Positions 10,135 through 21,000 of a DNA stretch of 64,000 bases are shown in pieces (the stretch's first letter is position 1; every line of letters begins with the position of its first letter). Below the pieces are notes generated by a model. It was not told the origin of the DNA and did no database searches. It saw only the letters and a list, made by a program, of their open reading frames with translations. The DNA comes from Cruorifilaria tuberocauda. Lineage: Eukaryota > Nematoda > Chromadorea > Rhabditida > Onchocercidae. The stretch covers positions 124,001 through 188,000 of the forward strand of contig JABVXU010000040.1 of NCBI GenBank assembly GCA_013365365.1, written 5' to 3'. A program made the translations under genes and the position numbers.

Positions 10135-12159
10135 TTACTTGAAATCCATACTCTTGCAGACACACTTTACTACATAATCTGCATTAATATTGAAATATCT
10201 ATAAAGTACTTTATAAGGTGCTGATTCTCCAAAGCTTTTCATGCCAATAAATATACCATTTGAACCTATATATTTGTGCCAGCCCATTTCACTTCCAGCT
10301 TCAATTGCAACTTTAATGCTGTCATTATCTAATATTGCCTTTTTATAATCACTACTTTGTTCATCAAAAAGCCTACAGCATGGCATAGAAACAACTCTTG
10401 CGTCTATGCCTTTCCCCTGTAATTTTTTCCTTGCTTCAACTGCAGTTTCAACTTCAGATCCAGTAGCAAATATAGTCACTTCTAATTTTTTTAAGTATTC
10501 ACACAAAATATATGCACCAAAGTTTGATAGGTTGTTTGATTGATCAGTATCAAAGTGAAATTTGCGCATGTAATTTACGTTTTGCCTTGAAAGCGCAAAC
10601 AATGCAGGTGACTCTTTTTTTTTCAATGCGATACTAATGCATTCTAGAGTTTCAACTGCGTCCGCTGGCCTAAAGACATATAGATTTGGCACGGCTCTAA
10701 GAGAAGATAGATGTTCTATTGGTTGATGAGTAGGTCCGTCCTCTCCTACTCCAATTGAATCGTGAGTCATTACATATATAACCTGCTGTTTCATCAGAGC
10801 TGAAAGGCGTATAGCGGGACGGCAGTAGTCAGAAAATACTAAAAAAGTACCACCATAAGGTATAATACCACCGTGAAGAGCCATACCATTCATACAAGCT
10901 GCCATAGCGTGCTCCCTCACTCCATAGTGGAGATAAGAACCATTATAATGGTCTCTATCTATTATCTTCATATGCTTGTATTTAGTATAGTTTGACCCTG
11001 TAAGGTCGGAAGAACCGCCAACTAATTCTGGCATGGATCCAGTTAAAAGTTCCATTACCTTACCAAAAGAGGATCGTGTAGATTCACTTGGCATTATTTT
11101 ATGTATTTGCTTCTTTAAGTTTATTAGATCATTTTCAATATTATCTGGTAAACGTTTATCTAGCCGTCTTTTAAGTTCTATGTTATATTCTGCTTCTGTT
11201 GTCAGGTTGATGGGTACTGAAATCCGTTCTTCTTTTTTGCCAGTCCTATGCTGGAATGACACTGAATTGTAATTTTGTTTTGCTCTCTTAACTGTCTTCA
11301 TCCAGGCATCTTTTATATCTTCTGGTACGTAAAACGGTTCGTATCTCCAATTCAATTTTTCTCTCATCTGTTCTATATCTTCTTCTGTAAGAGCACCACT
11401 ATGAATAGAAGCCGTACCTGCATATTTTGAAAATTTCCCGATAATAGTTTTGCAGCAGATTAGCGTAGGTTCATCAGACTTTTGTGCTCGCTCAATTGCA
11501 AGTGATATGGAATCAAAATCATGTCCATCAATTTTTTCAACATTCCATCTATATGATAAAAACCGCTTCTCTACATCATCAGAGCAAGAGAGGCTGGTAG
11601 CACCGTCTATTGTTGTGTCATTGTCATCAAAAAATGCTATCAACTTATTTAGTTTAAGGTGTCCAGCAAGTGATGCTGCTTCGTGGCTTATTCCCTCCAT
11701 CAGGCAGCCATCTCCTAGGACTACATAAGTGTAATGATTGATTCCGAGCTGCTTTTCGAGAAGCAATTCAGCAAGTGCCATGCCAACTGAAATAGCTAAT
11801 CCTTGCCCTAATGGACCTGTTGTTGCCTCCACACCAGGAGTTAGACCAAACTCTGGATGACCTGGAGTTTTAGACGCAAATTGCCTAAAGTTTTTTAATT
11901 CATCTATATTAATATAGCCAGTCAGGTATAATATAGAGTATAGCAATATTGAACCGTGCCCGTTTGATAAGATGAAACGGTCTCTATTGAACCATTCATA
12001 ATCGTCAGGATTATGGTTGAAATATTTAGCAAACAGAACTGTTGCAATGTCTGCCATACCAAGTGGCATACCTAAGTGTCCAGAATTTGCTTTTTTTACT
12101 GCATCAACTGACAAAAAGCGGATAGCATTTGCCATAGATTTTAAAGGTATGTGATTCAT
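10135..12159 (-). CDS. tkt: Transketolase
   Basis: Transketolase moves two-carbon units between sugar phosphates in the non-oxidative pentose phosphate pathway and uses thiamine diphosphate. The 674-residue length is typical. Visible landmarks are the N-terminal GHLGMPLGMADIATVLF, PGHPEFGLTPGVEATTGPLG with the substrate-binding region, the thiamine-binding GDGCLMEGISHEAASLAGH, the pyrimidine-domain segment YVMTHDSIGVGEDGPTHQPI, and the C-terminal domain starting near VTIFATGSEVETAVEA. In a reduced genome lacking full glycolysis this enzyme supplies ribose and erythrose phosphates. The gene is divergent from rpsD with about 100 bases between them. Confidence 0.97.
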   Translation of the reverse strand: MNHIPLKSMANAIRFLSVDAVKKANSGHLGMPLGMADIATVLFAKYFNHNPDDYEWFNRDRFILSNGHGSILLYSILYLTGYINIDELKNFRQFASKTPGHPEFGLTPGVEATTGPLGQGLAISVGMALAELLLEKQLGINHYTYVVLGDGCLMEGISHEAASLAGHLKLNKLIAFFDDNDTTIDGATSLSCSDDVEKRFLSYRWNVEKIDGHDFDSISLAIERAQKSDEPTLICCKTIIGKFSKYAGTASIHSGALTEEDIEQMREKLNWRYEPFYVPEDIKDAWMKTVKRAKQNYNSVSFQHRTGKKEERISVPINLTTEAEYNIELKRRLDKRLPDNIENDLINLKKQIHKIMPSESTRSSFGKVMELLTGSMPELVGGSSDLTGSNYTKYKHMKIIDRDHYNGSYLHYGVREHAMAACMNGMALHGGIIPYGGTFLVFSDYCRPAIRLSALMKQQVIYVMTHDSIGVGEDGPTHQPIEHLSSLRAVPNLYVFRPADAVETLECISIALKKKESPALFALSRQNVNYMRKFHFDTDQSNNLSNFGAYILCEYLKKLEVTIFATGSEVETAVEARKKLQGKGIDARVVSMPCCRLFDEQSSDYKKAILDNDSIKVAIEAGSEMGWHKYIGSNGIFIGMKSFGESAPYKVLYRYFNINADYVVKCVCKSMDFK

Positions 12160-12215
12160 ATGTTGATAGGAAACTTTAAAAGTGAAGTGTAATGTATTAC
12201 ATCAGCAAAAACAAG

Positions 12216-12245
12216 TTGACATTTAATGCTAAAATCCTCTAGAGT
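12216..12245 (+). promoter_or_regulatory. Candidate sigma-70 promoter for rpsD
   Basis: A perfect -35 box TTGACA lies at 12216-12221. At 18-base spacing there is a weaker -10 box TAGAGT at 12240-12245, about 20 bases before the rpsD start codon. The match is good at -35 and only four of six at -10. Confidence 0.4.
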
Positions 12246-12265
12246 TAAATTGTAAGAGTTTTGAT

Positions 12266-12880
12266 ATGACAACTATTATCAGTAGAAAATATAGGGTCAG
12301 CCGTAGGCTTGGCGTTAATTTGTGGGGCAGGGTAAAAGATCCAGTTAATAAAAGAAAATACCCTCCAGGCCAGCATGGTGTTCTTGGGTTTAAAAGGTTA
12401 TCTGATTTTGGTAAGCAGTTTGCTGCACATAAGAAATTTAAGTTTTACTATGCAATTTCAAGTAAGCAACTCAGGTGCATATTTTTAGATGCTTATAACA
12501 GAAAAGGTTATACAGCTGATAATTTTATTGGTATCTTGGAGTCAAGGTTAAGTGCTGTTTTATATCACTCTGGTCTTGTACCAACAATTTATTCAGCAAA
12601 GCAGCTGATATCTCATAGGCATGTTACAGTCAATGATAGAGTAGTTAATATATCGAGTTATCGTGTAAAACCTGGTGATACAGTAAAAATAAGAGAGAGA
12701 GCAGTGAAAATTCCTGTAGTAATAGGGGCTATAGAAAAACAAGAGCGCAAAGCTCCTAGTTATTTGGAGACGAATAGTAAGGAACATTCAGTTAAATATT
12801 TAAGAGTACCTCAGTATTCAGAAGTTCCTTACTCGACAGACATGGAAGTTAATCTGGTAGTGGAATTCTATTCTAGGTAA
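12266..12880 (+). CDS. rpsD: 30S ribosomal protein S4
   Basis: S4 is a primary 16S rRNA-binding protein that nucleates assembly of the 30S body. The 204-residue product has the expected N-terminal region ([16 protein letters not shown], then RKYPPGQHG), typical of alphaproteobacterial S4 without the zinc ligands. It also has the S4 RNA-binding fold at about residues 95-160 ([39 protein letters not shown]). Here the gene stands alone and not in the alpha operon with rpsM, rpsK and rpoA, as is usual in Rickettsiales. A tRNA-Leu gene follows nine bases after the stop and may be co-transcribed. Confidence 0.98.
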   Translation: MTTIISRKYRVSRRLGVNLWGRVKDPVNKRKYPPGQHGVLGFKRLSDFGKQFAAHKKFKFYYAISSKQLRCIFLDAYNRKGYTADNFIGILESRLSAVLYHSGLVPTIYSAKQLISHRHVTVNDRVVNISSYRVKPGDTVKIRERAVKIPVVIGAIEKQERKAPSYLETNSKEHSVKYLRVPQYSEVPYSTDMEVNLVVEFYSR

Positions 12881-12889
12881 AATAGAAAA

Positions 12890-12976
12890 GCCCGTGTGGC
12901 GGAATTGGTAGACGCAACGGACTTAAAATCCGTGGGTCTTATGACCTTGGGGGTTCAAGTCTCCCCATGGGCACCA
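12890..12976 (+). tRNA. tRNA-Leu (anticodon TAA), CCA encoded
   Basis: The 87-base gene folds as a class II tRNA. The acceptor stem GCCCGTG pairs with CATGGGC with one G-T pair. The D-loop is GGAATTGGTAGAC, the anticodon stem-loop is ACGGA-CTTAAAA-TCCGT with anticodon TAA, and there is a long variable arm and a T-arm with GGTTCAAGTC. The 3' CCA is encoded. It reads UUA/UUG leucine codons, abundant in this AT-rich genome. It sits between rpsD and iscX. Confidence 0.95.
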
Positions 12977-13004
12977 GTTTAGTTTATGAAAGGATGCAAG
13001 AGAT

Positions 13005-13199
13005 ATGAAATGGATTAGTATAAAAAGCATTGCTGAAGCTTTAGAAGAAAAATTTCCAGATGAGGATATAATTAACATCAGGTTTACTGAGCTTAAAAAG
13101 AAGATCTTAGGATTAGAAAAATTTGACGATGATAGGAATGGTTGCAATGAAAAAGTACTTGAAGCTATTCAAACAGCTTGGATTGAGGAGAGATCTTGA
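13005..13199 (+). CDS. iscX: Fe-S assembly protein IscX
   Basis: IscX is a small acidic protein that binds IscS and iron and tunes iron-sulphur cluster assembly. The 64-residue product matches the family over its length: an N-terminal SIKSIAEALEEKFPDEDIIN, the central IRFTELKKKILGLEKFDDD, and the C-terminal EKVLEAIQTAWIEER. The DxxxxRFTxLxxxIxxLxxFxDDP-like core is clear, though the usual Pro after the acidic run is Arg here. In many bacteria the gene ends the isc operon, but here it stands alone after tRNA-Leu. The start is the only ATG in frame, near an AAGAG run that could serve as a ribosome binding site. Confidence 0.9.
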   Translation: MKWISIKSIAEALEEKFPDEDIINIRFTELKKKILGLEKFDDDRNGCNEKVLEAIQTAWIEERS

Positions 13200-13738
13200 A
13201 AAGATGTTCTCTATTGAACAGTTTAGGCTACTGCTTTTATTTGAGTAAGAAGGTTCTTAAGTTCTATTTTAAATACTCTCATAGCAATGAGATGGGGAAA
13301 CTAATTCCGATTAAAATTGGATAGTTAATCAATTATAAAATATAAATTAGCACAAAGTTTTATAAAGTGATTATAGTGTATCTAATAAATGCTGTAGGTA
13401 CACGTTTGTGTGGCTTTTGTATTAAAGATATCCATTGCTAATGTTACTAATAACTAACTTACCTGCTGGGTACTTGTAACATTTTTTTGATTTCATCAAG
13501 TAATTTGAATAGCGTATTGTAGAGTTGGATCCTTGTATAAAGAGAAGGTTAATTGCTATATGTGATTTTATCTTAAATAAATTGTACTATCACTATCTTA
13601 CGTGAAGTATTAGTTGTTCAGTGAGATTATTTCAGTAAACTTACTGTAGTTGATTAGTTTTGTTATTAACGTAGTTTAAGGACTACAAACGTGTCTGTCA
13701 CCTACGTAGTAAATATGGAAATTTTTTAAATTAAAAAG
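13200..13738. other. Spacer with nothing recognised
   Basis: About 540 bases between iscX and the DUF721 gene. All six frames are closed at short intervals and I see no convincing protein fragment, tRNA or terminator. The string AACTAACTTACCTG near 13450 resembles one near 8470 (ACTAACTTACCTG), but a single 13-base match at this composition is weak. Confidence 0.5.
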
Positions 13739-14095
13739 ATGCTCAAACACAGTGGTCCAAGAAGATTAAAATCTATAGTAGAAAGTTATGTATTAAAATG
13801 TATGAAGAGTAAGATGAGCAAAAATGAAATATGTCTTATCTTAAACTGGAAAGATATAGTTGGAGCAGAAATATCAGAATGTACGAAGCCGAGAAAGGTT
13901 TCGTATGCACAAAACATAAATACTGGTGTGTTACATCTGATAGTAACAAATGGTAGTAAGGCGCTAGAGATTCAGCATATGGTTTCTCTGATAATAGAGA
14001 GAATCACGATATTTTTTGGCTATAAAGCAGTATATGCTATAAAAATTAAGCAAGAAAGTGTTGACTATTTAAGCGTGCTAGGGCAGTCTAAGTAA
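13739..14095 (+). CDS. DciA-like protein (DUF721)
   Basis: The 118-residue product matches the DUF721/DciA family, which in many bacteria loads the replicative helicase DnaB. The features are an N-terminal helical region, then ILNWKDIVGAEISECTKPRK at about residues 38-57, where the W-xx-IVG pattern is the family hallmark, and a strand-helix region LHLIVTNGSKALEIQHMVSL near 77-96. The family is small and variable, so the assignment is by this core rather than catalytic residues. It lies upstream of rpmB with about 20 bases between them, and the two may be co-transcribed. Dedicated DnaC is absent in this order, which is consistent with the DciA role, but the function is inferred. Confidence 0.75.
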   Translation: MLKHSGPRRLKSIVESYVLKCMKSKMSKNEICLILNWKDIVGAEISECTKPRKVSYAQNINTGVLHLIVTNGSKALEIQHMVSLIIERITIFFGYKAVYAIKIKQESVDYLSVLGQSK

Positions 14096-14117
14096 ATAGA
14101 GTAAATTGATATGCAGG

Positions 14118-14432
14118 ATGAGTAGAGTTTGTGAATTAACGAATAGAAAAAAAACTTTTGGTAGTAAGGTATCACATTCAAATCGTAAAGTAAAGCGCAC
14201 ATTTCTCTTAAATTTACATGGTGTTACGTTGGTAAGTGATATGTTGAATGAAAAATTTAAGTTTCGCATAGCAGCAAGGACTTTAAGGACTATAGACTAT
14301 AAAGGTAACCTTGATGCTTTTTTACTCAGCACTAAGACAGTAAAGCTAAGTGAGAAAGCACAGAAAATAAAGAGAAGGCTAAAAAAAGTTTTAGCAAAGC
14401 AAGAGGTAAAATTATCTGTTTCAGATGTGTAG
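14118..14432 (+). CDS. rpmB: 50S ribosomal protein L28
   Basis: L28 is a late-assembling protein of the large subunit. The frame is open from a TTG at 14106, but the family begins MSRVCELT, which corresponds to the ATG at 14118, so that start is chosen, giving 104 residues. Landmarks are [20 protein letters not shown] at the N-terminus and [20 protein letters not shown] following it. The C-terminal part is basic ([15 protein letters not shown]) and longer than in E. coli, as in other alphaproteobacteria. The last eight bases overlap the start of lipA, suggesting coupling. Confidence 0.95.
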   Translation: MSRVCELTNRKKTFGSKVSHSNRKVKRTFLLNLHGVTLVSDMLNEKFKFRIAARTLRTIDYKGNLDAFLLSTKTVKLSEKAQKIKRRLKKVLAKQEVKLSVSDV

Positions 14433-15297
14433 TAAGCCTTCGTGGCTCAGAACAAAGGCTCCAACTGGTGAAATATTCAATGAAACCCTAAACACCGTCA
14501 AGCTGCATAACTTGCGTACAGTTTGCGAGGAGGCTGCTTGTCCAAATATTGGTGAATGCTGGAATAAACGTTGTGCTACTGTGATGATTCTTGGTTCTGT
14601 TTGCACTCGTGCTTGTGCATTTTGCAACGTTGCAACTGGTATGCCCGATAAATTAGATCCTCATGAACCAGAAAATTTGGCGAGGGTAGTAAAAAAATTA
14701 AACTTAAAACACGTTGTTATTACATCTGTTGACCGTGATGATTTACCAGATGGTGGTGCAAATCAGTTTGTAAAATGTATAGAAGAAGTGAGAAAGATTG
14801 CTCCAGAAACAACAATAGAAGTTTTGACTCCTGATTTTTTAAATAAGAGAGGTGCATTTGAAGCAGTTGCTTCTGCATCACCTGATGTCTATAATCACAA
14901 CATTGAAACGGTGCCAAGATTATATACAAGGATAAGACCAAGAGCTCGTTATTTTCATTCATTATATTTGCTGAAAATGGTAAGGCAGATTAATCCTAAA
15001 CTTTTTGTAAAGTCAGGACTTATGCTTGGTCTTGGAGAAACAAAAGAAGAGGTACTTCAGGTTATGGATGATTTACGAAATGCTGAAGTTGATTTCATAA
15101 CAATAGGTCAATACTTACAGCCAACCCCAAAACATGCAAAAGTTGACAAGTATATTACTCCAGAAGAATTTGAAAAATATAAATATATTGCTTATTCTAA
15201 AGGATTCTTAATGGTTGCATCAAGCCCACTAACTAGGTCATCATATCATGCTGGAGAAGATTTTAGTAAGCTTAAAGCTTATCGTTTTTCGGTATAA
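14425..15297 (+). CDS. lipA: Lipoyl synthase
   Basis: LipA is a radical-SAM enzyme that inserts two sulphurs into protein-bound octanoate, making the lipoyl cofactor of pyruvate and 2-oxoglutarate dehydrogenases. The 290-residue product has both iron-sulphur motifs: the auxiliary cluster [13 protein letters not shown] (about residues 35-47) and the radical-[13 protein letters not shown] (about 60-69). [16 protein letters not shown] and the C-terminal [15 protein letters not shown] with the conserved Ser are also present. The ATG overlaps the end of rpmB by eight bases. It works with lpd in this window, whose complexes need the lipoyl group. Confidence 0.97.
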   Translation: MCSKPSWLRTKAPTGEIFNETLNTVKLHNLRTVCEEAACPNIGECWNKRCATVMILGSVCTRACAFCNVATGMPDKLDPHEPENLARVVKKLNLKHVVITSVDRDDLPDGGANQFVKCIEEVRKIAPETTIEVLTPDFLNKRGAFEAVASASPDVYNHNIETVPRLYTRIRPRARYFHSLYLLKMVRQINPKLFVKSGLMLGLGETKEEVLQVMDDLRNAEVDFITIGQYLQPTPKHAKVDKYITPEEFEKYKYIAYSKGFLMVASSPLTRSSYHAGEDFSKLKAYRFSV

Positions 15298-15454
15298 AAC
15301 ACTTGACGTTCCTTATGATTCTTAGTTATGTTGCATAGTGCCATGCTTGAATTTGAATATTTTTTTTTACGAATTTGATGATGTTATTGCATATGAGTAT
15401 AGATTCAATGTATTAGATAATTTTTATCTAAGATGAACAGCTTTTAGTTTAAAA

Positions 15455-15483
15455 TTGAGAAAATAGTTACTATGATGTATACT
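15455..15483 (+). promoter_or_regulatory. Candidate promoter for clpB
   Basis: TTGAGA at 15455-15460 is followed at 17 bases by TATACT at 15478-15483, about 20 bases before the clpB ATG. This is a good housekeeping-type pair. A heat-shock sigma-32 signature is not clear. Confidence 0.45.
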
Positions 15484-15504
15484 TAGTATGAATTAGATTA
15501 TATT

Positions 15505-18066
15505 ATGGATTTAAGTAAATTTACTGAAGAAGCAAAAGGCCTGATCCAGAGTTCTCAGATGAAAGCATTGGGATCTGGACATCAAGTTTTTATGCCTGAA
15601 CATTTGCTAAAGGCAATGCTTGAAGATGAATCAAGTTTAGTCCATGATTTGATAGTTGCTTGTGGTGGGAATGTAAAAAATATTTCTTATGCTGTAGATA
15701 GTTCGCTAAAAAAATTTCCAGTAGTTGAAGGTCCAGGAAGTGGTGGTCTTCAACTTTCAAGAGAAATGGCAAGAGTCTTTGATGATTCAGTGAATATTGC
15801 CAGAAGGAATAAAGATACATTTGTTACTGTTGAACAATTACTGCAAAGCCTAGCTGCACAGAGTGGTGATACTGTAGGTAAAATTTTAGCAGAGAATGGT
15901 ATTACACAACAGAAGTTAAACTCAGTTATTACAGAAATAACGAGAGGTAATAACACAGTCTCTCCAGCAAGAAGTGGGAGATTGACTATGGTAAAGAAGT
16001 ATACAAAGGATATTACAGAGCTTGCTATGCAAGGTAAGCTTGATCCTGTGATTGGTCGTGATGATGAGATTAGAAGAACTATACAGGTATCACTTAGGCG
16101 AACAAAGAATAATCCAGTGTTAATAGGTGAGCCTGGCGTTGGGAAAACTGCAATAGTTGAAGGACTAGCAAATAGAATTGTTACAAATGATGTACCACTT
16201 GGTTTACGTGGTGCAAAGGTCCTAGCCTTAGATCTTGGTGCATTGATTGCTGGAACAAAGTTTAGAGGCGAGTTTGAAGAGAGGCTAAAAGCTGTCATTA
16301 ATGAACTTTCAAAAATAGAAGAGAAGGTTATTCTATTTATAGATGAGCTTCATACTTTAGCTGGGGCAGGAGCAACAAGTGGTGCAATGGATGCCTCCAA
16401 TCTTTTGAAACCTGCTCTTGCACGTGGAGAAATTCGATGCATAGGAGCCACGACATTGGATGAGTACCGTGAACATATAGAAAAAGATCCTGCACTTGCT
16501 AGGCGTTTTCAGCCTGTGTTTATTTCTCAGCCAACTGAAGCTAATACTATTTCAATACTCAGAGGTTTGAAAGAAAAGTATGAAGTGCATCATGGTATAA
16601 GAATTACAGATGGTGCAATAGTTGCTGCTGCAACGTTATCTAATAGATATATAACAGATAGGTTTTTGCCTGATAAAGCAATTGACTTAATTGACGAAGC
16701 AGCAAGTAGAGTGAGAATCGAAATGGATAGTAAACCTGAAGTCATTGACGAGCTTGAAAGGAAGATAATTCAACTCAAAATAGAGTCGGAAGCCCTCAAA
16801 AGGGAACATGATGAAAATTCTAAGCAGCGTTTGAAAAGGATAAATGAAGAAATTCGAGACTTAGATAGTAAATTTTCTAATTTAAATAACAAATGGCAAG
16901 TGGAGAAAAATAAGATAGCTAGAATACAAGAAACAGCTGGTAAATTAGATAATGCTAGAAAAGAGCTAGAGCTAGCTCAGCGCAATGGGAACTTAGGAAG
17001 AGCAGGTGAGCTAATGTATGGTGTGATTCCTCAGCTTGAAAATGAATTAAAAAATCAAGAGAAGATTACTGACAGTTTCCTAAAGAAAGAAGTTGCTGAG
17101 AATGATATTGCAAATATTGTTTCAAAATGGACAGGTATTCCAGTTGATAGCATGATGCACAGCGAAAAGGAGAAACTTCTTAACATGGAAAATGAGATAG
17201 GGAAAAGAGTGATAGGACAGAAGGATGCTATAGAAGCAATAAGCAATGCAGTTAGGAGATCTCGTTCTGGAGTACAAGATACTAATCGTCCTTTTGGATC
17301 GTTCTTATTTTTAGGTCCAACTGGAGTTGGAAAAACTGAGCTAGCAAAAGTTCTTACTGAGTTCTTGTTTGATGCTCAGGGGGCACTTCTACGTTTTGAT
17401 ATGTCTGAGTATATGGAAAAACACTCTGTTTCAAAATTGATTGGTGCACCTCCAGGGTATGTTGGCTATGAACAAGGTGGAAGGTTGACAGAAGCGGTAA
17501 GAAGAAGGCCATATCAGGTAATTTTATTTGATGAGATAGAGAAGGCAAATCAAGATATATTTAATCTATTATTACAGATTTTGGATGAGGGTAGGCTAAC
17601 TGATAGCCATGGTAAGTTGGTTGATTTTCGTAATACTATACTGATTTTAACTTCTAATCTTGGTGCTGAAATAATGCTAAAAGAAGTCGCTGACTCTATG
17701 AAAAGTGAAGTGATGAAAATAGTTAAGTTAGCATTTCGTCCAGAATTTTTAAATAGGCTGGATGATATCATTATATTTCATAGTTTAACCAAGGATGACA
17801 TTTATAAAATAATAGATATTCAATTTTCTCACTTACAAAAGTCACTTGCTAAGCTTAAGCTAAGTATAAGTTTGTCACAGGAAGCTAAAGAATTAATAGC
17901 AAAAACTGGCTATGATCCTGAATATGGAGCAAGACCACTAAAGAGAGTAATACAAGAATGTATTCAAAACAATTTAGCTAAGTTAATTTTATCAGAAAAA
18001 GTAGCAGAAGGTAGTAAACTAGTAGTATATGCCATCAATAATGAAATCTTAGTTAGAAGGGTTTAA
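15505..18066 (+). CDS. clpB: ATP-dependent disaggregase ClpB
   Basis: ClpB is a ring-forming AAA+ chaperone that, with DnaK, pulls polypeptides out of aggregates. The 853-residue product is standard. It has the N-domain (about 1-145), the first ATPase domain with Walker [14 protein letters not shown] (about 206-218) and Walker [11 protein letters not shown], a coiled-coil middle domain at about 405-530 rich in Glu and Lys, and the second ATPase domain with Walker [13 protein letters not shown] near 605 and ILFDEIEKA. The C-terminal [16 protein letters not shown] is the family sensor-2 region. No strong ribosome binding site precedes the ATG. Glutamate dehydrogenase follows after eight bases, so the two probably share a transcript. 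Confidence 0.98.
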   Translation: MDLSKFTEEAKGLIQSSQMKALGSGHQVFMPEHLLKAMLEDESSLVHDLIVACGGNVKNISYAVDSSLKKFPVVEGPGSGGLQLSREMARVFDDSVNIARRNKDTFVTVEQLLQSLAAQSGDTVGKILAENGITQQKLNSVITEITRGNNTVSPARSGRLTMVKKYTKDITELAMQGKLDPVIGRDDEIRRTIQVSLRRTKNNPVLIGEPGVGKTAIVEGLANRIVTNDVPLGLRGAKVLALDLGALIAGTKFRGEFEERLKAVINELSKIEEKVILFIDELHTLAGAGATSGAMDASNLLKPALARGEIRCIGATTLDEYREHIEKDPALARRFQPVFISQPTEANTISILRGLKEKYEVHHGIRITDGAIVAAATLSNRYITDRFLPDKAIDLIDEAASRVRIEMDSKPEVIDELERKIIQLKIESEALKREHDENSKQRLKRINEEIRDLDSKFSNLNNKWQVEKNKIARIQETAGKLDNARKELELAQRNGNLGRAGELMYGVIPQLENELKNQEKITDSFLKKEVAENDIANIVSKWTGIPVDSMMHSEKEKLLNMENEIGKRVIGQKDAIEAISNAVRRSRSGVQDTNRPFGSFLFLGPTGVGKTELAKVLTEFLFDAQGALLRFDMSEYMEKHSVSKLIGAPPGYVGYEQGGRLTEAVRRRPYQVILFDEIEKANQDIFNLLLQILDEGRLTDSHGKLVDFRNTILILTSNLGAEIMLKEVADSMKSEVMKIVKLAFRPEFLNRLDDIIIFHSLTKDDIYKIIDIQFSHLQKSLAKLKLSISLSQEAKELIAKTGYDPEYGARPLKRVIQECIQNNLAKLILSEKVAEGSKLVVYAINNEILVRRV

Positions 18067-18074
18067 AGTTACTT

Positions 18075-21000
18075 TTGTTGTATGAAAAAATGTGTGTAGA
18101 TAATAATGTTGACACTGAATCTTTATTCAATCTCCTTAGTCAGGAAAACCAAGAGGAAAGAGGAAAAATAAAAGAGTTTATAAAATATTTCTATAGTTTT
18201 GTTTATAATAGTGATTTAAAAGTCAACAATGAGTTCTTTCTGTATATTGCAAGGGATGCATACAACTTCCTTTTTAAGAAGGAAAGAGGGAAAAGCAAAT
18301 TAAAGGTAAGTAATGTAAGTGATATACCAGGTATAAAAGGTAATTTTAATGTAGTTAAGATAATGAATGATGATATGCCTTTTTTGGTTGACTCAATCGT
18401 TGCTACTATTAGATCACATAATTTGACTATATACTATTACAGTAATAGTATAATCAATATAAAAAGGAAAAATGATCTGATTGATGGGATTTACGGTTTA
18501 GAAGAAGATAATGCTGTAAAGGAGTCAGTAATATATGTAATTATTAAGGGAATAAGTGATAATTTTGTTAATACTTTAAGAGAATCTTTACAAAAGACAC
18601 TGAAAGCAGTTAATTGTGTTGTAAGGGATTGGCGCCTAATGCTACAAGAGCTGGATGAGGTGAGAGGTAAACTTTATTCTATCACTCAAGCAGTAGGTGT
18701 TGAAATCCATGGTAAATCTTCATACACTCCTGATGAGGTTATAGATTTTTTAAATTGGTTACAAAATAATAATTTTGTATTTTTAGGTTATCAAGAATGT
18801 ATTTCTGATGAAGATGGAAAACTCATTTTGAGTGACGAAAAAAATCTTGGTTTAATGAGAGCAGGTAAGGAATATCGGAGTTCTTTGATTTTTTCTGAGA
18901 GTTTAAACTTGTACATAATAAGGTCTGATCTGATCTCGATAGTTCATCGTCGTGCATATATGAATTGTATAGGGGTAAAAGAATTCAATAATCAAGGTAA
19001 TCTAGTAAAGGAGCGGCATTTTTTTGGGTTATTCACTTCTGTAGCAGAAGTTCAGGATATTCGTACTATTCCAATAGTAAAAAATAAAGTTAAAATAATA
19101 GAAAGGAAAACAGGATTTGTACCTGGTAGCCATAATAATAAGGCTTTAGTCTCTATTTTACAAACATTTTCTTGTGATGAATTATTTCAATCAAATGAAG
19201 ATGAGTTATTTAAAATTTGTACTTCGATCATGTCTCTTGCGATTAGGCCAAGGGTTAAGCTCTTCTTAAAGAGGATAGGTAATTTTATTAGTTGTATAAT
19301 GCTAATACCGATGCGTTATGCTAGTGCTAAGTTAATGTTTAAAATACGTGACATATTAAAAAATGAGATGAATGCAGATAGTTCAGATATTTGCAATAAT
19401 CATATTATCAATGAATATGATTTAATGAAACTGCATGTAGTTCTAAAGACTGAAAGTACTAATGTTCTTGATGACAAAGTTTTTCGTGTCGAAAGTATTT
19501 TAAGGAACATTACAGAGAAGTGGGAAGATCGTTTTATGGATAATCTATATAGCACTTTCAGTACTGTTGAGGATATATTCATTCGTTACTGTAAAGCATT
19601 TCCAATAAGTTATCAAGAAAGCTTTGAGCCTCATAGTGCATACTATGATATGAAAAAGTTGGAGATAGTAAGAAGAAAAGGAGTGAGTGAAGTTGATCTG
19701 AAGCTTACTGGAGATAATCTTAATTATCAATTAAAGGTTTATACCCCAAGCAATGGAGGGCTTGAATTATCGAAAATATTAGAAATTACTAAAAATTTAG
19801 GGGCGAAGATTCTATCTCATAATAGTTATTATATAGAGATTAATGGTGGTATATGGATACATCATTTTGTGTTGTCAAAGGTTGATGAGTTGATAAACAA
19901 TATCACTCTAAAAGAACAGTTTGAGATGACGCTTGCAAAAGTGTTTAGTGGGGAAATTAAAAACGACTATTTTAACAGCTTAATCATTATTGCTGGACTA
20001 GAGTGGAAAGAAGTACTTCTGATTAGAGTGCTAGGCGCTTACCTAAAGCAAATATCATTTAACTACAACCCAGGTTACATCCAAAGAGTGGTTTCAGAGT
20101 ATCCAAAGGTAGTAAAGTATTTGATACAGCTATTTCATGTGAGGTTTGATCCTAATATAGATATTGATAGAGTAGAAACTACTAACATCTTCAGAGAAAG
20201 AATTGAGGACCTTTTAAAAGGTGTCAGTAATATTTCACATGATTATGTTTTACGTTCCATATTTAACTTGATAATGTCTATTTTGAGAACAAGTTATTAT
20301 CAAGATGATAAATCTTACTTGTCTATAAAGTTTGACTCAAGCAAAATAAATAATTTACCCAATCCACGCCCATATCGTGAGTTATATGTTTATTCAACCC
20401 TTTTTGAGGGGATCCATTTAAGAGGAGGGAAATTAGCACGTGGTGGGTTAAGATGGTCAGATAGAACAGAGGACTTGCGTACTGAAGTTTTAGGTCTTGT
20501 AAAAACTCAGATGACTAAAAATGCAGTTATTGTTCCAGTTGGTGCAAAAGGTGGGTTTGTAATAAAGAAGGCCTATAAAGATAAAAGCATTTTAAGGGAT
20601 AAAGGTATTGAGTGCTATAGGAGTTTTATCAGGGGAATGCTTGATATTACTGATAATATAGTTGATGGTGAAATAATCCCACCTAAAAATGTTATTAGAT
20701 ATGATGAAGACGATCCATATTTGGTGGTTGCTGCAGATAAAGGCACTGCTTCATTTTCTGATTATGCTAACCAAATAGCATCTGAATATAATTTTTGGCT
20801 TGGTGATGCATTCGCATCCGGTGGGTCAGATGGTTATGATCATAAAAAGATGGGCATTACAGCTAGAGGTGCATGGATTTCAGCACAAAGGCATTTTTGG
20901 AAGATGAATAAAAACATTCGTCAGGGTGTGTCTGTTATTGGAGTTGGGGATATGTCTGGTGATCTATTTGGGAATGGCATGCTCCTTTCAAGTAGTATAC

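Noticed and set aside
15750..16298. 182-codon minus-strand frame
   Set aside because: It lies entirely inside clpB on the opposite strand; clpB is conserved over its whole length, so this is a shadow frame.
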